This document shows, one piece after another, positions 44,292-53,381 of a stretch of DNA of 64,000 nt. Each line of letters starts with the position of its first letter. Within the stretch, counting starts at the first letter, position 1. The DNA is from Pseudobacter ginsenosidimutans (GTDB lineage Bacteria; Bacteroidota; Bacteroidia; Chitinophagales; Chitinophagaceae): NCBI RefSeq assembly GCF_007970185.1, contig NZ_CP042431.1, positions 6,200,001 to 6,264,000 on the forward strand. The letters run 5' to 3'. The translations under genes and the position numbers were made by a program. Under the pieces are notes generated by a model, which made no database searches, was not told the origin of the DNA, and saw only the letters and a list, made by a program, of their open reading frames with translations.

Positions 44292-47200
44292 TTAGTCCTT
44301 TACGTATCCGGCCAGATCTGCTCTCTCAAAATACAGCTCAGGTAAAATTATTTGCACCTCCTGTTTCTCCCTTTCCCCCAGCCAGTAAACAATGAAATTT
44401 ACTTTTCCACTTTTTAATACATACCCCCTCTCCTTCATCGCCTCAATTTTCATTTGGAATTGATTTGAGAACTTCAAAACAGTATATCCTTGTGCGTTCA
44501 AAGAATCAGTTCCATTCACACTCAACTCATCCCCACTTATCAGTTGAGAAATTATCTCCTGACAATTTTTGAAAAACCCCAGCCATACATCTTTGTAGCT
44601 AAGCTGCATTGAAAAGCCTGCAGGTGGAAGATACATCTCATTATCCATCACCAATTCCAGTTCTTCAACTTTAATATCATCCAGAAAGCTCGAATTCAAA
44701 TGAATGGTCAGATTCCTTTTTGCCCTTGTCAACGCTACATACAATTGCCGTTTGGATTCATCTGTTGCCAGGTTGAAATTATTGAGCATCAGGAATACAT
44801 TGTCAAATTCTTTCCCCTTGGCCTTGTGAATAGTTGACACAAAAACCGTTTCACCATTACCGTTGTAAAAATCCTCTATTCGAGATTCCCGAATGAAAAC
44901 TTCCAGATCAGACCTGTATTTATATTTGGGGTTTGTTGCTTCGAAATCACTGATCAGGTTATTACACAATTCCAGTTTTTCACTTTTTTGAAACCTTTGA
45001 GTCAGGCTCCGTTTTGCCGACGCCCAAATATCATCATGGATTATGAAGTTTTCAGCAGACATGTCCAGTTGCGATATGAAGAATCGGACTTCTGCGAGAT
45101 TGTACAAGTTGAACCCATCATTCGTTTGAATTAATTTAGATGGTACTCCATTTCTTATAAGCAAACCGGTAACCTGCAGGGCTTCTTCGTTTGTTCTTGT
45201 AAGCACACAAACAGTTCCTGACAATTCAGCGGAAAGAATATCCCGAACAACAGGATCAAAAAGACTGTTGCTTTGATATCGAACGACCTTTACCTTACCA
45301 TTAGCCGTCTGGCTGGCAATAATCGGCGCCTCCTTCAACCTTTGCTCAATCTTACTAACAAACTGATTGGAGAATTCGACAATATTACTCCTGGACCTGT
45401 AATTTACTATAAGCTCACTTTTACCAGCTTTATCCATTTCGATAAACTGTGAGAGATACCGGGAGTTTGCGCCTCGAAACTCATAAATATTCTGATCATC
45501 ATCCCCAACAGCTATTACCCGCATATCTTCATTATGTTCCATTAGTGATTTTATCAGCTCGAATTCATCACCATCCATATCCTGCGCCTCATCAATCACA
45601 AGAACAGTCTTTGTGATCTGACTTGCTTCAACTTCGTTATTCCTGATCTTTTCAATCGCAGTTTTCAATATCTGGTCCGATTTTTCCAGACTTCCAACTT
45701 TCCCCAGCAAATCGAAACAATAGGAATGAAAAGTTTTGATCTCTATATACTGTGCGGCGTTACCAATAAGCTGGCGAAGCCGCTTCTTGAATTCCGTAGT
45801 TGCTGCCCGTGAAAACGTCACCATCAGTAATTGCTCATGCTTTACATCCTCCATAAGGATTAAAGAGGCAAGCTTATGTACCAGCACTTTCGTTTTACCG
45901 CTTCCGGGTCCGGCCAATACCACCTTGTATTGGGTATTCTTGTCTTTTATGATGTTTATCTGTTCAAGTGAAAGCCCGCCAAATAACTGCTTGAATTTTT
46001 CGGGAGTAAGCGTAAAATTAATATCCTTTTGACGTTCACCATTGAAATACTTATTTAGAAAAAAGGAATAATTCAACTGAAAATAATCTTCAACAAATTG
46101 TAGTGCTTCCTTATAGTTCTCCACCATCTTTTTTGCATACTCTCCCACTATATGGATTTGCTGAATCTTGTTTTCATAGAATTGGTTCAGCTTTTGATAA
46201 TCTTCAACCTTGTACCTTTTTTTATTATCAAGCTCCAGTCTTTCAATATTTAGCCTGTTGTAAATAACAAGAAAACCTCCTTCAATTTTAATTGCTTCAA
46301 TCCTGGACAGGTAAAAAAGGGAATCTTCAATATCTTTTACGGTTATCTCAACTTTAAAAAGGTCCGGACTGTTCTCATAAGCTTCCTTCAATTCCAGTAC
46401 CGAGAATTCCACCAGTATTTCTTTCTCCAATGATGGGTGTTCTGTTTCCCCCTGGTTAGTTCTTTCATATAGCAACTTCACAATGAATCCTGCCAGTTTA
46501 TGTCTTGTTTCCATTCTCTTCTGCAATTCAGATGGCGGATGCAGTGAAATAACGCTGACATGATTTTTCGTGTATTCCTGATTGTATTTTCTAATCCAGT
46601 GCTTAATAGCCCAGAAATTAAGGATCGTTTTTATTTTGTTTGGAGTTACATCTTCGCACCCATTCTTTTCAGCATCTTCATTCAATTCCTTAATGTGGAA
46701 AGTTTTTTCTTGTTCTTCCAGAATATTGAGCAAATAAACCTCTATCCTGTTGAACATTTCTACGATGTAGAGAGAACGGTTTATTCCTTCTCCCCTTTTG
46801 ATAAAGGCAGTAAGATCCTTAGCATCATTAAGTATATTTTCCTGCTGAAGGATCGTAATAATATTGATGACTTCATCATTCCTAATCCCTAAATGATCAC
46901 CTATATAATCAATCCGGGATTCCGGAGTTTCATTATTTGCCTGCTTTTTACTTCTGCTCGAAATGAGTTTTTTGATAATTCTGATAGCTGTCGTTTTCTG
47001 CTTTTCCTCAAACCTTGTAGAACTGTTTATTTTCCCAATGGCTTCCTGCGCATTTTTCGCTCTGATACTGTCGGCATAAACCCTGGGTGCATTCTGCTGC
47101 CGCTTTAAATAACCAGCGTCTTCCAATGCAGCAACAGCAGTCTTTACCCTTGTTTCAATTTCCTTTATATTATCATCCCAACCGGCTTTTCTGGCAATTT

Positions 47201-48875
47201 CCAATGCTGAATTGGAAAGTGAATTCTTGAATCTTGTGAGATCCTTAATGGCTTTCCATATTTGCTGAATTTCCTTAATGGAAAGCCGGGTCTGATTCAA
47301 GAGAATAAAATGTTTGCTTAAATCTTCTTCATTGAATAAGGCAAAGCATTCGGCTTCCAGCTTTTCGTCCCTCCCGGCTCTTCCTGCTTCCTGGATATAG
47401 TTTTCCAGGGAATCTGAGATCTCAAAATGAATCACCAGTTTTACATCTTTTTTGTCTACCCCCATTCCAAAAGCGGAAGTTGCTACCATTATCTGTGTTT
47501 CTCCTGAAATGAAAGCATTCTGGTTTTCCGTTTTTTCTTTTGCTTCCATTTTTCCATGATAAGGCCTGGAATTAAAGCCATCGCCAACCAACCTTTCAGC
47601 CAGTTGATATGCTTTCCGGGTTCTCGAAACATAAATAATGGTAGCACAGTTTTTCTCAATTATCAGGTCTCTTACTGTCTGGTACTTCTCTTCTTCATCC
47701 TTTTGCTCGATCACTTTGTATTTCAGGTTAGTCCTGGAAGCCTTTGAAGAAAAAACTTCCAGCTCAATAGAGAGTTTTTGCCTGAAATAATCTCTGATAT
47801 CTTCTATAACCTTTTGTTTTGCCGTGGCGGTAAAGCAGGACACCGGTATATCCTCGCCGTTATTTTTTTGTTGCTGAAGGGATTTTATGAAATCTCCGAT
47901 ATACAAATAGTCAACCCTGAAATCCTGCCCCCAGGAAGAAAAGCAATGCGCTTCATCAATTACAAACCGGATGATCTTTCTGCCCAGCAATAATCTTTCG
48001 ATAGTTTTGGATCGAAGCGATTCCGGAGAAATATAGAGAAGGGAAGCTGATCCGTTCTCGACGCGTTCAAATGATATTCCTCTTTCCACAGGATCAAGCA
48101 GGCCGTTGATGGTAACAGCATCTGTAATACCCGATGCCTCCAGATTATCCACCTGGTCTTTCATCAATGATTGCAAGGGAGAAATTATCACAGTCAACCC
48201 TTTTACATTTTCCCCACTCATGAGTGCGGGCAGCTGAAATGTGATGGATTTACCTCCGCCGGTTGGGAAAACAGCTAATAATGATTTGTTGTCAACTGCA
48301 GCCTGCACTGCTTTTTCCTGAAGAGGCTCTCCGCCATAGGTTCTGAAAGAATTGAAATTAAAAAAACGATTCAACCCCTGCTGAATATCCAATGCCTTGT
48401 TGCAATAGACGCAACCAGTCATACATGGCCTATTTCTCAATTTTGCCATAATCCTGTCAACTTCCGGATAATTTTTCAATACCCATGGAGGCGTGATGGA
48501 ATAACGATTATTGGCATTGATAAGAGACAAACAATATGAAAGTTCAATAGGGTGATCAGCTATTATTTTAGTAAGGTCAGATTGTTCACAAATTTCATTT
48601 TTGAATTGTTCTCTTATCAGAAACTCTGTATCCGCATATTGGGGGATGTATGATAAAAAATGGAAAAATGCCTTAAACTCAGACTTGTCTCTTAGCAAAA
48701 AATAGAAAATTTGCTGCAGCTTTACGTGCAACTGCCTGAAAGCAGCTACCTCATCAAAGAAGAGATTTTTAGCCTGTATTGAATCATTCAGAGGATTATT
48801 CAGCTCTTCAGTTTGAAGCTTATCATCTTTTACCAGGGCGTGATAGGGTCTGGCAGGAAACAGGAGTGGCGACAA
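44292..48875 (-). CDS. RecQ helicase-UvrD helicase fusion (main ORF of a frameshifted exonuclease-RecQ-UvrD gene)
   Basis: A 1527-residue ORF that joins two helicases. The RecQ part (about residues 165-560) shows Walker A VFPTGGGKS (near 203-211), DEAH box FVIDEAHCFSSWGQDFR, motif III FTATAKQKV, and motif VI YIQEAGRAGRDE; a Cys cluster C151-C155-C158 precedes it. The UvrD/SF1A part (about 980-1420) shows Walker A LAGPGSGKTKVL, LVIDEAQDMDGDEF, VGDDDQNIYEFRGAN, VNYRSRSNIVEFSNQF, and VALTRAKRNL. The listed start is a TTG inside the remnant of an exonuclease domain (DTLYLSPLLFPARPYHALVKDD), so it is not a credible independent start. The true gene very likely begins at 49120 and has lost one base near 48912-48920. 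Such fusions act in DNA repair or defence. Confidence 0.88.
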   Translation of the reverse strand: MSPLLFPARPYHALVKDDKLQTEELNNPLNDSIQAKNLFFDEVAAFRQLHVKLQQIFYFLLRDKSEFKAFFHFLSYIPQYADTEFLIREQFKNEICEQSDLTKIIADHPIELSYCLSLINANNRYSITPPWVLKNYPEVDRIMAKLRNRPCMTGCVYCNKALDIQQGLNRFFNFNSFRTYGGEPLQEKAVQAAVDNKSLLAVFPTGGGKSITFQLPALMSGENVKGLTVIISPLQSLMKDQVDNLEASGITDAVTINGLLDPVERGISFERVENGSASLLYISPESLRSKTIERLLLGRKIIRFVIDEAHCFSSWGQDFRVDYLYIGDFIKSLQQQKNNGEDIPVSCFTATAKQKVIEDIRDYFRQKLSIELEVFSSKASRTNLKYKVIEQKDEEEKYQTVRDLIIEKNCATIIYVSRTRKAYQLAERLVGDGFNSRPYHGKMEAKEKTENQNAFISGETQIMVATSAFGMGVDKKDVKLVIHFEISDSLENYIQEAGRAGRDEKLEAECFALFNEEDLSKHFILLNQTRLSIKEIQQIWKAIKDLTRFKNSLSNSALEIARKAGWDDNIKEIETRVKTAVAALEDAGYLKRQQNAPRVYADSIRAKNAQEAIGKINSSTRFEEKQKTTAIRIIKKLISSRSKKQANNETPESRIDYIGDHLGIRNDEVINIITILQQENILNDAKDLTAFIKRGEGINRSLYIVEMFNRIEVYLLNILEEQEKTFHIKELNEDAEKNGCEDVTPNKIKTILNFWAIKHWIRKYNQEYTKNHVSVISLHPPSELQKRMETRHKLAGFIVKLLYERTNQGETEHPSLEKEILVEFSVLELKEAYENSPDLFKVEITVKDIEDSLFYLSRIEAIKIEGGFLVIYNRLNIERLELDNKKRYKVEDYQKLNQFYENKIQQIHIVGEYAKKMVENYKEALQFVEDYFQLNYSFFLNKYFNGERQKDINFTLTPEKFKQLFGGLSLEQINIIKDKNTQYKVVLAGPGSGKTKVLVHKLASLILMEDVKHEQLLMVTFSRAATTEFKKRLRQLIGNAAQYIEIKTFHSYCFDLLGKVGSLEKSDQILKTAIEKIRNNEVEASQITKTVLVIDEAQDMDGDEFELIKSLMEHNEDMRVIAVGDDDQNIYEFRGANSRYLSQFIEMDKAGKSELIVNYRSRSNIVEFSNQFVSKIEQRLKEAPIIASQTANGKVKVVRYQSNSLFDPVVRDILSAELSGTVCVLTRTNEEALQVTGLLIRNGVPSKLIQTNDGFNLYNLAEVRFFISQLDMSAENFIIHDDIWASAKRSLTQRFQKSEKLELCNNLISDFEATNPKYKYRSDLEVFIRESRIEDFYNGNGETVFVSTIHKAKGKEFDNVFLMLNNFNLATDESKRQLYVALTRAKRNLTIHLNSSFLDDIKVEELELVMDNEMYLPPAGFSMQLSYKDVWLGFFKNCQEIISQLISGDELSVNGTDSLNAQGYTVLKFSNQFQMKIEAMKERGYVLKSGKVNFIVYWLGEREKQEVQIILPELYFERADLAGYVKD

Positions 48876-49120
48876 ATAAAGTGTATCGATGATATTATTT
48901 TCCGGGAATTGCCCCTCCCGAGCATCGGAGTGATGAATTGCAGATCATGCCTGATAATATTATGGCCACAAATAAATTGTGATCCCTCAAGGAATTTCAC
49001 AAATTCGCCAATGGAAGTATTGTGAAAAGAACGGCCATCGCCCTTTACACAGCCAATATCCAGGATTGTTCTGCTCCTTGAATCAATTTCGGTATCAACA
49101 AAAGCAATCGATTTTTCCAT
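48830..49120 (-). pseudogene. 5' fragment of the same gene: DEDD (DnaQ-like) exonuclease domain in the other frame
   Basis: A 96-codon ORF starting MEKSIAFVDTEID, with ExoI-like FVDTE and ExoII-like HNIIRHD, ending shortly after it passes into nonsense relative to the family pattern. The RecQ-UvrD ORF continues the exonuclease domain in another frame. Reading one extra G in the run CTCGGGAGGGGC (minus strand, near 48912-48920) joins TPMLG to EGQFPENN and IIDTLYLSPLLF without loss. This means a one-base deletion, or a sequencing error, in a G-rich run. The exonuclease ATG at 49120 is the most credible start of the full-length gene (about 1608 residues). Confidence 0.8.
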
Positions 49121-49142
49121 TTGTTGAGTTCATAAATGATAT

Positions 49143-49158
49143 GGTCTACCGGTATACC
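49143..49158. promoter_or_regulatory. 16-bp near-palindrome in the divergent helicase intergenic region
   Basis: GGTCTACCGGTATACC is a palindrome with one mismatched pair, centred on TACCGGTA. It lies between the divergent exonuclease-RecQ-UvrD gene (starts 49120) and the SF1 helicase gene (starts 49343). A shared operator is possible; no regulator gene is adjacent. Confidence 0.35.
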
Positions 49159-49342
49159 ACACACTCAAAATAACTATTTTTTTCCATTTTTCCACTTACT
49201 ATCAGCATTAGCCGCTTTTTTATGAATCAATTTACAGAGGTTTATGTCCCTCAATTTCTCCAAAAATTGTAGATTAGTGATTACGCATTTTACATAAATA
49301 ATTAAAGCCGACTGTTTGCTGAGCCTATCAGTAAAAGTGATT

Positions 49343-52300
49343 ATGGAAAATAAAACCTGGTTATCTTATTGGAAGAAAAGCCTGTCTGATGCACAGGCTG
49401 CAGACATTGATATCGACAAGTTCAGACATTTCGAGATCGAAAATTTTAACCTGGAAACACCAGTAATTGAACAAATCGATAGTGTCAACGAGTTAATTGA
49501 TTTTGAAGAAACGAGAATCAATAAAAAAAGAGGGATCAGCAATAAGAATAATAATGACTGGATAAGTCTGGATTTCATTACTGTTTTGATTGCTCCGTTT
49601 AAACTGGTTCCTGTTTCTGAGCGTCAGATCTTTCTTAGAGATAAGAAACCAAAATTCCCATTTTGGTTCTATGCAAAACTGGACCGGGTCGGCAACCTTG
49701 CTGTACCTGAAGAAACATTTCCGGTTTTCCAAAGAAAGTTTCTGGAACCACTGGCTGATGAGAAAACGGAATTTATTTTTACATCAGTAGAAAACGTAGA
49801 TAATGCCACTGTTCCAGGCAAAGAAAAATATGATTCGTACTCAGAATACCTTCAATACCTGAATAACGTATTCGCCCTGGCTGTAGGCAAACCGATTGCT
49901 GTGTACAGTACTGATCATTTAGCTACTATCAACAACGCTATCGTCCTCTTGCCGGATGAGGACATAAATGCTGCATTTGCAATTATTCAGCTTTATGAAA
50001 AACTGCTAAAGGCGAAAGATCTGCCACCATTGCTCAATAACTTCATACAACTTCACAACAACATCAAAAATGAACCTCTTACCGTTGAAGAGCTGATTGA
50101 TTTCAATAGTCTTCATCTTGGACAAATGGGTTTTGAATTTCCTTTATCTATTTCACAAAGAAAAAGCCTGTATACTTTCCTACAATCGAACGACAAGGTG
50201 TTTGCCGTTAACGGGCCTCCTGGCACCGGCAAAACTACCCTGCTCCAAAGTATTGTGGCTAATATGGTAGTTGAACATGCATTGAAAGGAATTCACCCTC
50301 CTTTCATTCTGGCCTGCTCTACCAATAACCAGGCTGTAACAAATATCTTAGACAGTTTTATTAAGGCAAAAACTGCTCAGGGAAGCCTGGAAGGGCGCTG
50401 GCTTCCTGAAATAACCGGTTACGCAACCTATCTTCCTTCAAATACGAAAACAGCGAACGAACTAAAGGGAATAAACTATAAGAAATTAAACGGGGACGGC
50501 CTTTTTACAAAAGTGGAAAATCATACCTATCTGTCCCAGGCCAAAGAGTTCTTTTTGAAAAGTGGTAATCATCATTTTCAAACTGAAGTTCTGGATATCC
50601 CGGAAATTCTGCGGAGAATACAAAAACAAATTGGAGCGATAAGTTCCTCTATTGTAAAAGGTGGCGAAAAATGGAAATCCTACCAGCAGGCCTTGAAAAC
50701 TTTTGATAGCTCATATTGTCAGGAGAACCTTGACCGAAAAAAATATTTCGACTCCCATGAAACCCTTGATGAAACTAATTTCGAAGCCGAAATTGCAGCT
50801 TTAATTGCACTGGAAAAAGAAGTAGTCACCTATTTCAGAGAAGAACCATTTTTCAGAAAACTGTTTTGTTTTCTGGGATTGAAATCTGCCCTGAAAAGCA
50901 GGACAACGGAATTAAGAGTGCTTCTTCGTAATTCACTGATCCAGGACTCAGGTGAGTTTATCTTTAAGAAATCAGTAATCCTCGATAAAATAGATTCAAA
51001 AATCAATGAGGCAAGGAGTATCCTGAAGGGAATAAAGGAATGGAAAAGCTGGAAACAGGAAAACAATATCAAAGGAAATCCCCCTCGAAACGAAACTGCC
51101 TATTGGGAAAAAGAATATTTAAAAATCGAAGGATTAAGGCGCAATGATCCGGAGAAGAGTCAGGCCAATTGTTTTTACGATGAACTTGATATCACATTAC
51201 GTCACCAGGCATTTCAACTGGCATTACATTACTGGGAAGGCAGGTGGATACTCAAGCTGGAAGAGGATCTCTTTTCCGATAACTTCGCTGGCAGAAACGA
51301 TGAAAAATCAAGAAATCGCTGGCAAAGACAGGCTATGCTTACCCCTTGCTTTGTAAGCACATTCTATATGGCTCCCAGGTTTTTTACTTCATCCAGATTT
51401 CTGCAAAAATCAGATAAGGGAGACTCTATTTTTGACAATCCGCCACTTACTGAATTTATTGACTTACTGATTGTAGATGAAGCAGGACAGGTATCGCCAG
51501 AAATTGGCATCCCTACTTTTTCATTAGCCAGGAAGGCCGCCATTGTGGGCGATATACAGCAAATAGAGCCAGTATACAATATCACGAATAAAATGGATAT
51601 CGGCAATCTGAAAGCAACAGGATTGGTCCGGGATTATGACGATCTTATTTTTGAAAAAGAATACCATCCGAAAGGCTTTCTTGCATCAACAGGAAGTATT
51701 ATGAAAATGGCACAAAATGCCTGCTCTTACCAGGAGAAGGGACTTGCAGAGAGAGGAGTTTTGTTGATAGAGCACCGGAGATGCTTCGACGAAATCATCA
51801 GTTATTGTAATATGCTGGCTTATGGCGGTCTGCTCAAGCCATTAAAGGGAAGCGGAATTGGAAAAACGTTGTTTCCTCCCATGTACTGCATTCATGTAGA
51901 AGCTCATTCAACAACCATAAACAACAGCCGCTACAATCAACCAGAGGCCGATGCAATTATCGGTTGGCTGTTAAAAAACAAGGATGTCATTGAAGAAAAG
52001 TATAACAAAAAGATTGAAGATGTGGTTGGCATTATCACACCATTCGTTGGCCAAAAACAGACAATATACCGGGCCCTGAATGCTGCAGGGTTTGATACCG
52101 CCAGGATCAAACTGGGCACTGTACATGCTTTGCAGGGGGCAGAACGCCCCATTATCATCTTTTCTACAGTTTACGGTCCGGGTGATGCAGGTACCATGTT
52201 CTTCGACAGGGATAATAAGCCCAATATGCTGAATGTTGCGGTATCCCGGGCGCAGGACAATTTTATCGTTTTTGCCAATTCCAGCATTTTGAATAAAGAA

Positions 52301-52354
52301 ACCAGAACGCCTTCGGGTATCCTGGCGGGTTACCTCACTTATGAAAGGGGGTGA
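49343..52354 (+). CDS. Upf1-like superfamily 1 helicase (AAA_11/AAA_12 type)
   Basis: A 1003-residue SF1B helicase. The N-terminal ~250 residues are specific to this protein. Walker A GPPGTGKTT lies at residues 291-299. A long insert with charged helices follows (about 390-640), then Walker B LLIVDEAGQVSPE, motif III VGDIQQIEPV, motif IV EHRRCF, motif V GTVHALQGAERPIIIFS, and motif VI NVAVSRAQDNFIV. This set matches DNA2/NAM7/Upf1-type ATPases that unwind DNA or RNA. The start is the ATG at 49343; a TTG nine codons upstream is in frame. It is divergent from the exonuclease-RecQ-UvrD gene, and both are AT-richer than the flanks. It ends at a terminator at 52369. Confidence 0.9.
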   Translation: MENKTWLSYWKKSLSDAQAADIDIDKFRHFEIENFNLETPVIEQIDSVNELIDFEETRINKKRGISNKNNNDWISLDFITVLIAPFKLVPVSERQIFLRDKKPKFPFWFYAKLDRVGNLAVPEETFPVFQRKFLEPLADEKTEFIFTSVENVDNATVPGKEKYDSYSEYLQYLNNVFALAVGKPIAVYSTDHLATINNAIVLLPDEDINAAFAIIQLYEKLLKAKDLPPLLNNFIQLHNNIKNEPLTVEELIDFNSLHLGQMGFEFPLSISQRKSLYTFLQSNDKVFAVNGPPGTGKTTLLQSIVANMVVEHALKGIHPPFILACSTNNQAVTNILDSFIKAKTAQGSLEGRWLPEITGYATYLPSNTKTANELKGINYKKLNGDGLFTKVENHTYLSQAKEFFLKSGNHHFQTEVLDIPEILRRIQKQIGAISSSIVKGGEKWKSYQQALKTFDSSYCQENLDRKKYFDSHETLDETNFEAEIAALIALEKEVVTYFREEPFFRKLFCFLGLKSALKSRTTELRVLLRNSLIQDSGEFIFKKSVILDKIDSKINEARSILKGIKEWKSWKQENNIKGNPPRNETAYWEKEYLKIEGLRRNDPEKSQANCFYDELDITLRHQAFQLALHYWEGRWILKLEEDLFSDNFAGRNDEKSRNRWQRQAMLTPCFVSTFYMAPRFFTSSRFLQKSDKGDSIFDNPPLTEFIDLLIVDEAGQVSPEIGIPTFSLARKAAIVGDIQQIEPVYNITNKMDIGNLKATGLVRDYDDLIFEKEYHPKGFLASTGSIMKMAQNACSYQEKGLAERGVLLIEHRRCFDEIISYCNMLAYGGLLKPLKGSGIGKTLFPPMYCIHVEAHSTTINNSRYNQPEADAIIGWLLKNKDVIEEKYNKKIEDVVGIITPFVGQKQTIYRALNAAGFDTARIKLGTVHALQGAERPIIIFSTVYGPGDAGTMFFDRDNKPNMLNVAVSRAQDNFIVFANSSILNKETRTPSGILAGYLTYERG

Positions 52355-52368
52355 TGGCAGTCAAAACA

Positions 52369-52398
52369 AAAAAGCCGCTTCTTTCGAAACGGCTTTCC
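52369..52398. terminator. bidirectional intrinsic terminator
   Basis: AAAGCCG and CGGCTTT form a 7-bp stem around a 12-base loop, with an A-tract before it on the plus strand that gives a T-tract on the minus strand. It serves the convergent SF1 helicase (ends 52354) and RNA-binding protein (ends 52416) genes. Confidence 0.75.
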
Positions 52399-52415
52399 AA
52401 ATATTCTAACAGCAA

Positions 52416-52721
52416 TTACCACCTGTTACGTTTATCGTAGTTATTGCTTTTGAATGGGCTTTTGTTGAAAGTCTTCTCAGTCTTAGGCTTTGCTTCAGAT
52501 ACGCGCATCTGACGGCCATCAACTGTAGAATTGTCGAGTTGGGAGATTGCGTTCTGGGCTGCGCTATCGTCAGGCATTTCAACAAATCCAAATCCTCTGG
52601 ATCTGCCGGTTTCCCTGTCTGTAATCACTTTTGCAGAGCTCACTTCACCGAAAGCAGCAAAATATTCCCTTAAATCTTCGTCCTGTACATTAAAAGACAG
52701 GTTTGATACATAAATGTTCAT
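52416..52721 (-). CDS. RRM-type RNA-binding protein
   Basis: A 101-residue protein with a single RNA recognition motif at about residues 1-80: RNP2 MNIYVSNLSF and RNP1 RGFGFVEM, with the usual beta-alpha-beta-beta-alpha-beta spacing. A basic, Ser/Asn-rich tail follows (KTFNKSPFKSNNYDKRNRW). The start is the ATG at 52721, which opens the RRM; the reading frame continues upstream but the added residues do not fit the family. Such proteins are common in Bacteroidota and cyanobacteria and are often cold-induced. The leader of about 100 bases after the promoter at 52831-52860 could allow post-transcriptional control. Confidence 0.95.
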   Translation of the reverse strand: MNIYVSNLSFNVQDEDLREYFAAFGEVSSAKVITDRETGRSRGFGFVEMPDDSAAQNAISQLDNSTVDGRQMRVSEAKPKTEKTFNKSPFKSNNYDKRNRW

Positions 52722-52830
52722 TTGTTCAATTTTAAAATAATGAAAATCTGAGTAAGGCAAGAAGTATAGGAATTAAATGCGGACTTAGCAGATTAATGAC
52801 AAATACTGATGCAACGCTCAAATGAATGTG

Positions 52831-52860
52831 TAAAGATACACTAAAAATTACATTAACAAA
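52831..52860 (-). promoter_or_regulatory. promoter of the RRM protein gene
   Basis: On the minus strand, TTTG (52860-52857) and TATCTTTA (52838-52831) are separated by 18 bases, close to the Bacteroidota primary-sigma consensus TTTG-N19-TAnnTTTG. It lies between the cold-shock protein stop (52863) and the RRM gene start. Confidence 0.55.
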
Positions 52861-52862
52861 CT

Positions 52863-53318
52863 TTAATCTTTGTTCAGCGTAACATTCACTGCATTATAGC
52901 CTTTAGGGCTCCTGACCACTTCAAACTTTACTTTATCGTTCTCGCTGATTTGTATGTTGAGATCGTTGGAGTGCACAAAGATCCGTTCTTTGGTCTCGGA
53001 ATCGATGATGAATCCAAACCCTTTCTGGGTATTGAAGAAAGATACTACACCGGTACGGATTGCTTCTTCTGGGTTATCTTCCATTTTAGGAACACCGAGT
53101 TGAATTTCTTCCGCCAGGAAAACCTTTTTATTACGGGGATCAGGCGGCGTATCTGTAAGATTACCGTTTTCATCCAGGTAAGCGATCATGCTGTCAAGAC
53201 CCCTATTCTGGTCTTTATTATTCTTGCGCTCTTTCATCTTCTCCAGCTTCTCCTGTTGCTTCTTCATCCGTTGTTTTTCTTTTTCCCGCTTTGTAAAGGT
53301 TTCCTTTGATTTCGCCAT
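52863..53318 (-). CDS. cold-shock domain protein with charged N-terminal extension
   Basis: A 151-residue protein. Residues 1-40 are highly basic and Lys/Glu-rich (coiled-coil-like), residues 40-85 form a linker, and residues 86-151 are a cold-shock domain with RNP1 KGFGFI and RNP2 IFVHSNDL. The domain binds single-stranded RNA or DNA. The N-terminal extension is typical of the longer Bacteroidota cold-shock proteins. It is encoded just upstream of the RRM gene on the same strand, but that gene has its own promoter, so the two may be co-induced rather than one operon. ATG start at 53318. Confidence 0.93.
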   Translation of the reverse strand: MAKSKETFTKREKEKQRMKKQQEKLEKMKERKNNKDQNRGLDSMIAYLDENGNLTDTPPDPRNKKVFLAEEIQLGVPKMEDNPEEAIRTGVVSFFNTQKGFGFIIDSETKERIFVHSNDLNIQISENDKVKFEVVRSPKGYNAVNVTLNKD

Positions 53319-53381
53319 GATAATAATTTAAGTTTAGTAATTGCATCCCGGTCCTCTGCCTACTGCGTAACCAGGCGCCCG

